The notes under the pieces are model-generated. The model had not been told where the DNA came from. It did no database searches and saw only the letters and a program-made list of their open reading frames with translations. 6,776 nt of DNA from Acidobacteriota bacterium (GTDB taxonomy: Bacteria; Acidobacteriota; Terriglobia; Terriglobales; Acidobacteriaceae): the NCBI GenBank assembly GCA_021778875.1, contig JAJYBT010000141.1, positions 1 through 6,776 of the forward strand. The letters are read 5' to 3'. Shown in pieces: positions 1-4,813 of this stretch. Every line of letters begins with the position of its first letter. Position 1 is the stretch's first letter. Both the position numbers and the translations under genes were made by a program.

Positions 1-1972
1 CGATGGACCCGATCCCAAATGGACGCCGAAGATCCTCGACATCCTCAAGCAGAAAGGCGTCAAGGGCACCTTCATGATGATCGGCGACGAAGCCGAGCAG
101 AACGTGGGCCTCATGCAGCGCGCGGTCCGTGAAGGCAACGAGATCGGCAACCACACCTTCACGCATCCCAACATCAGCGAAATCTCTCATCGCCAGCTCG
201 ACCTTGAGGTCAAGCTGACCGAGCGCCTCTTCGCCAGCAAGCTCGGCGTGCAGCCGCTCTACTTCCGCCCGCCCTACGACATTGACGAGGAGCCCGACAC
301 CGACGACCAGGCCGCACCCGTCCTCCGCGTGCAGCAGGACGGCTTCACCATCATCGGCAACAAGATCGACACCAACGACTGGGACGAGCGCACCCCCAAA
401 ACCCCTGCCGAAATTGCCAAGTCCGTGCTCGATCAACTTACCGTCATGAAGACCAAGCCGCAGTTCCGCGGCTCCGTCATCCTGCTCCACGATGGCGGCG
501 GAGACCGCTCTGTAACCGTGGCCGCGCTGCCCGTGCTGATTGACACGCTGCGCGCGCACGGCTACCAGGTCGTGCCCGTCTCAGCCCTGATGGGCAAAAC
601 CACCGCGGAGGTGATGCCGAAGCTCTCCTTCTGGCAGCATGTCCGCTCCATCCCCGACTCCATCGCCTTCTCAACGCTCGCGCTGGTGGGCCAGTTCATC
701 GTGCTCGTCTTCTTCCTCGGCGACATCCTCATGAGCGCGCGTCTCATCCTGGTCGGCCTCTTCGCCGTCATTGACCGCCTGCGCCGTCCGCATCGCCAGG
801 CCTCGCCCGGCTTCCATCCCCGCATCGCCGTGCTCATCCCCGCCTACAACGAGGAGACGGTCATCGTCCGCACCGTCCGCTCGGTGCTCCACTCCGACTA
901 CGACAACCTCCACGTCATCGTCATCGACGACGGCTCCAGCGACCGCACCTTTGACGTGGCCCGCGAGGCCTACGCAAAGGAGATTGCCGCCGGCCAGGTC
1001 AAGGTCGTCACCAAGGCCAACGGAGGCAAGGCCGCGGCCCTCAACTACGCCCTCGAACTGCTCGACGAAGAGTTCTACGTCGGCATCGATGCGGACACGG
1101 TCATCGCCTCCGACGCCATCAGCAAGCTCATCCCCCACTTTGAAGATCCCACTATCGGCGCCGTCGCCGGCAACGCCAAAGTCGGCAACCGCGTGAACCT
1201 CTGGACCCGCTGGCAGGCACTCGAATACATCACCAGCCAGAACTTCGAGCGCCGCGCCCTCGATCTCTTCCACGTCGTCACCGTCGTCCCCGGCGCCATC
1301 GGCGCATGGCGCACCGCGCCCGTGAAAAAGGCCGGCGGCTACCCGGTCGATACCGTCGCCGAAGACGCCGACCTGACCATGAACCTGCTCGAACAGCAGT
1401 TCAAGGTTGTCTATGAAGATCGCGCGCTCGCTTTTACTGAAGCGCCGATCGACGCCAAGGGCCTCATGCGCCAGCGCTTCCGCTGGTCCTTCGGCATCCT
1501 CCAGTCCGTCTGGAAGCACCGCCTCGCCTTCGTGCGCAACAAGGCCATGGGCCTCTTCGCGCTGCCCAACATACTCATCTTCCAGATGCTGCTACCGCTG
1601 GTCTCGCCCTTCATTGACCTGATGTTCCTCTACGGAGTGCTCAACTACTTCATTGACCGCCACTACCACCCCGAGGCCGCCTCCGCCGCCAGCCTGCAGA
1701 AGCTGGTCACTTACTTCCTCGCCTTCCTGCTCATCGACTTCGTCACCTCCACCGTGGCCTTCAGCCTGGAGCGCCGCCACCCCGCCAACAAAGGCGACAG
1801 TTGGCTGCTCTTCCACATCTGGCTGCAGCGCTTCGCCTACCGCCAGGTCTTCTCCATCGTGCTCTTCAAGACCCTCAAGCGCGCCATCGACGGCAAGCCC
1901 TTCAACTGGGACAAGCTCGAACGCACCGCCAAAATGAGCAAAGCCACCGAGGCCCTGACCGAAACGCAGTAA
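1..1972 (+). CDS. Polysaccharide deacetylase (NodB/CE4) - glycosyltransferase family 2 fusion, 5' partial
   Basis: The reading frame is open from base 2, so the N-terminus is missing; 656 residues are visible and numbered here from base 2. Residues 1-3 (DGP) are the end of the CE4 motif TFDDGP. Then come HTFTHP (51-56, the two metal-binding His), RPPY (89-92), DTNDW (123-127) and LLHD (161-164), so the NodB motif set is nearly complete. A hydrophobic stretch (221-244, perhaps two segments) leads into a GT2 domain starting at IAVLIPAYNE (275-284), with DDGS (309-312), DAD (363-365), EDAD (454-457) and QRFRW (491-495), the signature of processive synthases such as PgaC or hyaluronan synthase. 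Further membrane segments lie near 515-548 and 567-586. By family knowledge the GT2 part polymerises a beta-linked, probably N-acetylhexosamine, polysaccharide on the cytoplasmic side and the CE4 part de-N-acetylates it outside. Proteins of this CE4_GT2-like type often carry a GH18-like domain further N-terminal; that is inferred here. The substrate is unknown. Confidence 0.93.
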   Translation, partial: DGPDPKWTPKILDILKQKGVKGTFMMIGDEAEQNVGLMQRAVREGNEIGNHTFTHPNISEISHRQLDLEVKLTERLFASKLGVQPLYFRPPYDIDEEPDTDDQAAPVLRVQQDGFTIIGNKIDTNDWDERTPKTPAEIAKSVLDQLTVMKTKPQFRGSVILLHDGGGDRSVTVAALPVLIDTLRAHGYQVVPVSALMGKTTAEVMPKLSFWQHVRSIPDSIAFSTLALVGQFIVLVFFLGDILMSARLILVGLFAVIDRLRRPHRQASPGFHPRIAVLIPAYNEETVIVRTVRSVLHSDYDNLHVIVIDDGSSDRTFDVAREAYAKEIAAGQVKVVTKANGGKAAALNYALELLDEEFYVGIDADTVIASDAISKLIPHFEDPTIGAVAGNAKVGNRVNLWTRWQALEYITSQNFERRALDLFHVVTVVPGAIGAWRTAPVKKAGGYPVDTVAEDADLTMNLLEQQFKVVYEDRALAFTEAPIDAKGLMRQRFRWSFGILQSVWKHRLAFVRNKAMGLFALPNILIFQMLLPLVSPFIDLMFLYGVLNYFIDRHYHPEAASAASLQKLVTYFLAFLLIDFVTSTVAFSLERRHPANKGDSWLLFHIWLQRFAYRQVFSIVLFKTLKRAIDGKPFNWDKLERTAKMSKATEALTETQ

Positions 1973-2017
1973 GCGGACTGACGGCCCGCTCCTCCAATGG
2001 ACAAATTGCCGGAAAAG

Positions 2018-2030
2018 CGGTAGACTACCG
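2018..2030. promoter_or_regulatory. Perfect short dyad CGGTAG-A-CTACCG upstream of the DUF3761 gene
   Basis: Two 6-base arms in perfect inverted symmetry around a single A lie in the 103-base gap between the glycosyltransferase stop and the next start, 45 bases before that ATG. The 1-base centre argues against an RNA hairpin and is more like a dimeric protein-binding site. No regulator is identifiable and the site could be chance. A TTGACT sequence at 2036-2041 resembles a -35 box, but no good -10 follows at the right spacing. Confidence 0.3.
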
Positions 2031-2066
2031 AGCTGTTGACTGGGCCGAATCTCTTTGTCTCCGATC

Positions 2067-2072
2067 GGAGGA
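2067..2072 (+). promoter_or_regulatory. Ribosome binding site GGAGGA fixing the start at 2076
   Basis: GGAGGA lies three bases before ATG 2076 (five if counted from GGAG). The upstream in-frame TTG at 2055 has no such site and would put extra residues ahead of a well-formed signal peptide, so 2076 is the chosen start. Confidence 0.75.
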
Positions 2073-2075
2073 ACA

Positions 2076-2987
2076 ATGAAGAGAATGGTTCGCTTCACGG
2101 CATTTCTAGCTGGCCTTCTGGTTTCACAACTTTGCCTGGCGCAGGCTCCTGCCGGCGCACCCGCTGGTGCAACCGGCCTCTGCAAAGACGGAACCTACAC
2201 CACGGCTCAAAGCAAGCAAGGCGCGTGCCGAGGCCATCAGGGAGTCAAGACCTGGTTTGCCGCAGCCGCGCCAGCTCCCGCGAAGACTCCGGCGGCAAAG
2301 AAGCCTGCACCTGCCGCGACCAGAGCTGCCACTCCGGCGCGCTCTGCTGGACAGGCACCCGTCGCACCCGTACCGGCTGGCGCAACCGGCCTCTGCAAAG
2401 ACGGAACCTACACCACGGCTCAAAGCAAGCAAGGGGCGTGCCGAGGCCATCAGGGAGTCGAAACCTGGTTTGCCGCAGCCGCGCCAGCTCCCGCGGCAAA
2501 GCCCGCACCCGCGCCTGCTCGGACCCAGGCTCCGGCACCGGCGCGCTCTGCTGGACAGGCGCCCGTCGCATCCGCACCGGCTGGCGCAACCGGGCTTTGC
2601 AAAGACGGCACGTACACCAAGGCTCAAAGCAAGCAAGGCGCGTGCCGAGGCCATCAGGGAGTCGAAACCTGGTTTGCCGCGGCAGCGGCAGTTCCTGCGG
2701 CAAAGTCCGCATCCCCGCCTGCTCCGGCCCAGACCCAGACTCCTACACCGGCGCGCCCTGCTGCACAGCCACCGGCGGCACCTCCTCCCGCACCGAGAAC
2801 AGCCGCCGATACATCTGCTCAAGCGCCCGGCGGCGGACCGGATCAAGTCTGGTTGAACACCGCGACAAACGTCTACCACTGCTTTGGCTCACAGTGGTAT
2901 GGCAAAACCAAGAGCGGCGCATACATGACCGAGGCCGAGGCTCAAGCGAAAGGAGCCCGCGCAAATCGCGGCAAGCCTTGCAAGTGA
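2076..2987 (+). CDS. Secreted protein with three tandem DUF3761 repeats and a Cys-containing C-terminal domain
   Basis: The protein has 303 residues. Residues 1-24 form a signal peptide: MKRMVRF as basic n-region, a hydrophobic core, and LCLAQA with cleavage near 22-24. There is no clear lipobox. Three DUF3761-like units follow at about 31-61, 102-132 and 170-200. Each has the pattern GLCKDGTYT...QGACRGHQGV.TWF, with two Cys and a conserved His. They are separated by Pro/Ala-rich linkers, probably extended. Residues 257-302 are a different small domain with VWLNT...YHC...WYGKTKSGAYMTEAEA...GKPC, a pattern I recognise from small exported bacterial proteins of unknown function. The mature protein has eight Cys (two per unit, two in the last domain), consistent with disulfides or metal sites outside the cytoplasm. 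The function is unknown; an envelope or surface-binding role is only a guess. The repeats are nearly identical in DNA, so copy number may vary between strains. Confidence 0.9.
   Translation: MKRMVRFTAFLAGLLVSQLCLAQAPAGAPAGATGLCKDGTYTTAQSKQGACRGHQGVKTWFAAAAPAPAKTPAAKKPAPAATRAATPARSAGQAPVAPVPAGATGLCKDGTYTTAQSKQGACRGHQGVETWFAAAAPAPAAKPAPAPARTQAPAPARSAGQAPVASAPAGATGLCKDGTYTKAQSKQGACRGHQGVETWFAAAAAVPAAKSASPPAPAQTQTPTPARPAAQPPAAPPPAPRTAADTSAQAPGGGPDQVWLNTATNVYHCFGSQWYGKTKSGAYMTEAEAQAKGARANRGKPCK
2163..2282 (+). repeat. Intragenic DUF3761 repeat, copy 1 of 3
   Basis: A 120-base unit encoding a DUF3761 domain plus the start of the Ala/Pro linker. By hand alignment it differs from copy 2 at only four positions, including silent sites, which indicates recent duplication or gene conversion rather than protein-level constraint. 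The offset to copy 2 is 213 bases, an exact multiple of three. Confidence 0.9.
2376..2495 (+). repeat. Intragenic DUF3761 repeat, copy 2 of 3
   Basis: About 97% identical to copy 1 and about 91% to copy 3 by hand alignment. The similarity to copy 3 extends roughly 40 bases leftward into the linker (the GCTCTGCTGGACAGGC stretch), so the duplicated segment was probably domain plus linker. The offset to copy 3 is 204 bases, again in frame. Confidence 0.9.
2580..2699 (+). repeat. Intragenic DUF3761 repeat, copy 3 of 3
   Basis: The most diverged copy, with about 11 differences from copy 2, five of them clustered in the last 24 bases at the linker border. It encodes GTYTKAQSK where the other copies have GTYTTAQSK. 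The two Cys, the His and the TWF end are unchanged. Confidence 0.88.
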
Positions 2988-2992
2988 TTTTC

Positions 2993-3012
2993 TGACGGCA
3001 GATCCGCCGTCA
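2993..3012 (+). terminator. Stem-loop just after the DUF3761 gene, weak terminator candidate
   Basis: TGACGGC (2993-2999) pairs perfectly with GCCGTCA (3006-3012) across a 6-base loop and begins six bases after the TGA stop. The position fits a 3' end structure. There is no T-run after the stem, so it is not a canonical intrinsic terminator and may only protect the mRNA 3' end. Confidence 0.4.
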
Positions 3013-3060
3013 AGCGATTGGGCAGAGGCGAGCGGCCCACAACTGACCAGCCATACATCC

Positions 3061-3116
3061 GGTTGCCCCAGGTTTCGCTTTTGAGACCAGGAATTCCACA
3101 ACCTCACACCGCCGAA
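3061..3116. repeat. Intergenic hairpin repeat, copy 1 (decayed)
   Basis: Aligns without gaps to 3146-3201 at an offset of 85 bases. Shared blocks include TGCCCCAGGT, TCGCTTTTGAGACC, AACCTCA and CGAA. Its stem (3067-3076 against 3083-3092) has two mismatches and a G-T wobble, so this copy looks decayed relative to copy 2. Confidence 0.75.
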
Positions 3117-3145
3117 AATAATCTGCTCCAACCTTGCCGGGCGCC

Positions 3146-3201
3146 GGGTGCCCCAGGTCTCGCTTTTGAGACCTGGGAATCCAGAACCTCAGACCGTCGA
3201 A
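3146..3201. repeat. Intergenic hairpin repeat, copy 2 (intact)
   Basis: The second copy of the 56-base element, preceded by GCCGGGCGCCGGGTGCCCC. It contains a perfect 10-base inverted repeat (3152-3177). From memory, similar GGTGCCCCAGGTCTCG...GAGACCTGGGATTC elements are common between genes in Acidobacteriaceae genomes; a genome-wide count would be needed to confirm a dispersed family here. Confidence 0.75.
3152..3177. other. Perfect 10-base-pair hairpin within the intergenic repeat
   Basis: The arm CCCAGGTCTC (3152-3161) is exactly complementary to GAGACCTGGG (3168-3177), with loop GCTTTT. There is no T-tract on either side, so termination is not the obvious role. The structure is like that of REP/BIME elements: a short, stable dyad embedded in a longer conserved unit and present in tandem. 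Confidence 0.7.
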
Positions 3202-3212
3202 GTTTTCTTCCC

Positions 3213-3244
3213 ACATTTTGCAGATAATTTCCCTCGCTTCGCGC
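3213..3244. repeat. Short dispersed repeat, copy A
   Basis: ATTTTGCAGATAATTTCCC followed by TCGCTTCGCGC resembles 3356-3389 (ATTTTGCCGATCATTTCGCC followed by GCACGCTTCGGC) with a small gap. It directly abuts the right side of the hairpin repeat, so it may be the far end of the same element. The similarity is moderate. Confidence 0.35.
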
Positions 3245-3290
3245 ACAATAGGAGGTAAGTCAGAACCACGCATCCAGCCCGCAGGGCAAA

Positions 3291-3332
3291 GCTGGAAGCT
3301 GAAGGCTGGAGGCTGGTACCCCCCTACCCCCC
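3291..3332. repeat. GCTGGA-like purine-rich repeat followed by tandem TACCCCCC
   Basis: Degenerate copies of (A)GCTGGA/AGCTGAAG run from 3291 to 3316, then two exact copies of TACCCCCC (3317-3324, 3325-3332), then an A/T-rich run TTATTTATTTT. The strand asymmetry and homopolymer C6 tracts suggest a slippage-prone low-complexity element. Similar C-tract strings occur between genes in Acidobacteriota, from memory. Confidence 0.55.
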
Positions 3333-3355
3333 TTATTTATTTTCGTTTTCCACAG

Positions 3356-3389
3356 AAATTTTGCCGATCATTTCGCCGCACGCTTCGGC
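3356..3389. repeat. Short dispersed repeat, copy B
   Basis: The partner of 3213-3244, 143 bases downstream in the same orientation. The two copies bracket the purine-rich/C-tract element. The alignment needs a short gap, so homology is likely rather than certain. Confidence 0.35.
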
Positions 3390-3459
3390 AAGCCTTCGCC
3401 GCCCGTCTCTGAGCAGCAATCAATCTGGCGCGGGGGCCGTAGTATCTTGTAGTTCAGCC

Positions 3460-3687
3460 ATGATCGTTCATCAAACTACAACTCCCGGGGATATGCTCTT
3501 GTCTTTGCAACGCATATTTTCGCGCGCTGGCGCATGGACTCTGCTCATCGGACTCTTCTCTGCGTCCGCCGCTGCCCAGCTCAACCCGGTTGCAGATCAT
3601 CACGCACACCTGCTAAGTCCGCAAGTATGGAGCCGCGCATCGGAAAAACCCGCACCAACATTCGCTTTCACACGACACGCAGCCTGA
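3460..3687 (+). pseudogene. Truncated amidohydrolase, N-terminal fragment with signal peptide
   Basis: The frame encodes 75 residues from ATG 3460, or 64 from ATG 3493. The second start gives the better signal peptide: MLLSLQRIFSRAG, then a hydrophobic core and SASAAAQ with likely cleavage after AAA. The mature part begins NPVADHHAHLLSP. DHHAHL at that place is how exported amidohydrolase-superfamily (Amidohydro_2-like) proteins begin, with the HxH pair being the first metal ligands. Those proteins normally run to about 300 residues or more, but here the frame stops 19 residues after the HAHL. No continuation is visible in the other frames up to 3870, so the rest appears deleted, not just shifted. 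No strong ribosome binding site precedes either ATG. It could instead be a genuine small exported protein, which I think less likely. Confidence 0.5.
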
Positions 3688-3871
3688 TGGATGTGGCTTG
3701 AAATTCCCCTTGTCTCGTGATGGCTGGCACAGCGGTTGTTGGGCAATGGAGCACATGATGGCGCGTCTGCAGTGCGCGGTTCAGGCCCATGCGCCCGCAT
3801 GTTGCTGACGGGAAAAACCTTGCACCTGAGAGCAGACTCGTAGCTTGTAGCTCTGTCCAAACTCATCCCCA

Positions 3872-3878
3872 GAAAGGA
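3872..3878 (+). promoter_or_regulatory. Ribosome binding site fixing the LysM protein start at 3888
   Basis: GAAAGGA ends nine bases before ATG 3888. The longer in-frame start at 3789 lacks such a site and would add 33 residues with no resemblance to the family, so it is not used. Confidence 0.75.
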
Positions 3879-3887
3879 TTTCCCAAA

Positions 3888-4259
3888 ATGACAGATCAGG
3901 AATTGAAAAACAAATACCAGCCCGTTGCCGACTTCATGTCGCGCACCGGATTCCAGGTTAAACACTTCCACGTTGAAAACGGCAAGGCGGTGCTAACCGC
4001 AACAGCGCCTACGGAGTACCTGAAGAATCTCGCATGGGATGAAATCAAGAAGATTGACCCCGCCTTTGCCGACCTGCGCCACGAAATCACTGTGGGCGCG
4101 GGAACCTTGTACATCGTCAAATCCGGCGATAACCTCTCCAAAATTAGCAAGGCGTTCTATGGCAATCCCAACGAGTACCCCAAAATTGCCAAAGCAAACG
4201 ATGTTCAGGACCCCGACAAGATCAAGGTCGGCCAGCAACTGAAGATTCCAGCGGCGTGA
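3888..4259 (+). CDS. LysM-domain protein with BON-like N-terminus, Kbp/YgaU-like
   Basis: The protein has 123 residues and no signal peptide or membrane segment, so it is predicted cytoplasmic. Residues about 10-69 (a motif FHVENGKAVLTATAPT followed by an amphipathic helix) sit where E. coli Kbp (YgaU) has its BON domain and resemble it in size and pattern. Residues 74-121 are a clear LysM domain (YIVKSGDNLSKIS, YGN, YPKIAKAN, PDKIKVGQQLKIP). This BON-LysM order and length match Kbp, a cytoplasmic potassium-binding protein induced by osmotic stress, rather than exported peptidoglycan-binding LysM proteins. The N-terminal half is diverged, so K+ binding is inference. The yidB-like gene starts 59 bases after the stop with its own ribosome site, suggesting co-transcription. 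The protein could also be a general LysM protein of unknown role. Confidence 0.87.
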   Translation: MTDQELKNKYQPVADFMSRTGFQVKHFHVENGKAVLTATAPTEYLKNLAWDEIKKIDPAFADLRHEITVGAGTLYIVKSGDNLSKISKAFYGNPNEYPKIAKANDVQDPDKIKVGQQLKIPAA

Positions 4260-4303
4260 GCACGGAGGCAATCAAAGAAGTGCGCGTCCATTCTCATTGA
4301 ATG

Positions 4304-4310
4304 AAAGGAG
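4304..4310 (+). promoter_or_regulatory. Ribosome binding site fixing the YidB-family start at 4319
   Basis: AAAGGAG lies eight bases before ATG 4319. The alternative in-frame ATG at 4301 overlaps this site and would add only MKGVRS, so 4319 is preferred. Confidence 0.8.
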
Positions 4311-4318
4311 TTCGTTCT

Positions 4319-4714
4319 ATGAAGCAGGAATTGAACCCGACCGGCACCACAACAGCCCCAACGTTTGCGGCTTCTGCCATGGTGCCCATCATTACTCAGT
4401 TTCTCACCAGCGGCGAAGGCGGCCTGGCCGGGCTGGTGAAGAAGTTTACCGACAAAGGCCTGGGCGAGATCGCCGCGTCCTGGGTAGGCAAGGGGCCCAA
4501 TCTGCCCATCACAGGCGATCAGGTCCGCAGCACGCTCGGAGACGATCTGATCAAGCAGGTAGCCACAAAGGCTGGCATTGCCCCCGACGGCATGGTTTCC
4601 CAGATTGCCGCGCTGCTGCCGGGCCTGGTTGACCAGTTCACGCCCGACGGAGTGATTCCGGAGGAGGGCGCGATGCACAAGGCTGTGGACTTCCTGAAGA
4701 GCAAGCTCATGTAA
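4319..4714 (+). CDS. YidB family protein (DUF937-type)
   Basis: The protein has 131 residues and no signal peptide. After a variable N-terminus (1-20), residues about 31-112 match the YidB pattern: a Gly-rich GLAGLVKKF, then KGLGEIAASWVGKGPNLPIT, a QV...LGDD helix, and SQIAALLPGLVDQFTPDG.IP. The family is small, soluble and largely helical, and its biochemical function is not established. Length and start fit the family, and no residues look broken. It lies 59 bases downstream of the Kbp-like LysM gene on the same strand with a good Shine-Dalgarno sequence, so the two are probably one operon. A stable hairpin (4746-4774) follows 31 bases after the stop. The neighbourhood with a Kbp-like protein hints at a shared osmotic or envelope-stress context, which is inference only. 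Confidence 0.9.
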   Translation: MKQELNPTGTTTAPTFAASAMVPIITQFLTSGEGGLAGLVKKFTDKGLGEIAASWVGKGPNLPITGDQVRSTLGDDLIKQVATKAGIAPDGMVSQIAALLPGLVDQFTPDGVIPEEGAMHKAVDFLKSKLM

Positions 4715-4745
4715 CCGGCCCTTGGCGGCCCTTTGAACGGGGTGA

Positions 4746-4774
4746 TGACCGGCCATTTTTTGACTGGCCGGTCA
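4746..4774 (+). terminator. Strong 10-base-pair hairpin between the YidB-type gene and the dehydrogenase
   Basis: TGACCGGCCA (4746-4755) pairs perfectly with TGGCCGGTCA (4765-4774); the loop is TTTTTTGAC. The T6 run is in the loop rather than after the stem, so it is not a textbook intrinsic terminator, but the position 31 bases after the stop fits the end of the LysM-YidB operon. A second ACCGGCC at 4714-4720 could pair with the same right arm, giving an alternative, weaker fold. Confidence 0.5.
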
Positions 4775-4798
4775 CATCCCCTGCGCTTCCACGTGAAC

Positions 4799-4804
4799 TA
4801 CAAT
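4799..4804 (+). promoter_or_regulatory. Possible -10 box TACAAT directly before the dehydrogenase start
   Basis: TACAAT matches five of six positions of TATAAT and ends nine bases before ATG 4814. Transcription would begin around 4811-4814, giving a leaderless or nearly leaderless mRNA. This fits the absence of a Shine-Dalgarno sequence before this ATG. No convincing -35 lies 16-18 bases upstream; TTGACT at 4760-4765 is too far away. Confidence 0.35.
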
Positions 4805-4813
4805 AATTTGGCT

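Larger units (their letters stand above)
2988..3887. other. 900-base region without an intact gene: repeats and a gene fragment
   Basis: This gap holds a weak stem-loop (2993-3012), two copies of a hairpin repeat (3061-3116, 3146-3201), a second short repeat pair (3213-3244, 3356-3389), a purine-rich/C-tract element (3291-3332) and a truncated amidohydrolase start (3460-3687). Minus-strand reading frames over 2889-3273 exist only because the repeats lack stops. Between 3688 and 3870 I see no recognisable coding remnant in any frame. Confidence 0.7.

Noticed and set aside
671..1519. Long minus-strand frame of 282 codons antisense to the glycosyltransferase
   Set aside because: It lies opposite a gene with full GT2 motifs; its Gly/Asp/Val-rich composition is what antisense of G/C-biased codons gives, and it has no domain pattern.
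2036..2995. A second long plus-strand frame (319 codons) overlapping the DUF3761 gene, and minus-strand frames over 2124-2879
   Set aside because: The repeated G/C-rich DNA keeps several frames open at once. Only the 2076 frame has a signal peptide, a ribosome site and recognisable domains; the others are Arg/Cys/Ser-rich translations of the same repeats.
3010..3273. Minus-strand frame of 87 codons across the intergenic repeats
   Set aside because: Its sequence is simply the translation of the two hairpin repeats; frames of this kind inside dispersed repeats are usually spurious annotations.
3317..3332. G-quadruplex on the minus strand from the two G6 tracts
   Set aside because: Only two G tracts separated by TA are present; a stable four-tract quadruplex would need each tract split with no loop, so it is not supported.
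3820..3850. TTGCAC at 3820-3825 as a -35 box for the LysM gene
   Set aside because: No acceptable -10 hexamer lies 16-18 bases downstream; the region only has a GTAGCT tandem.
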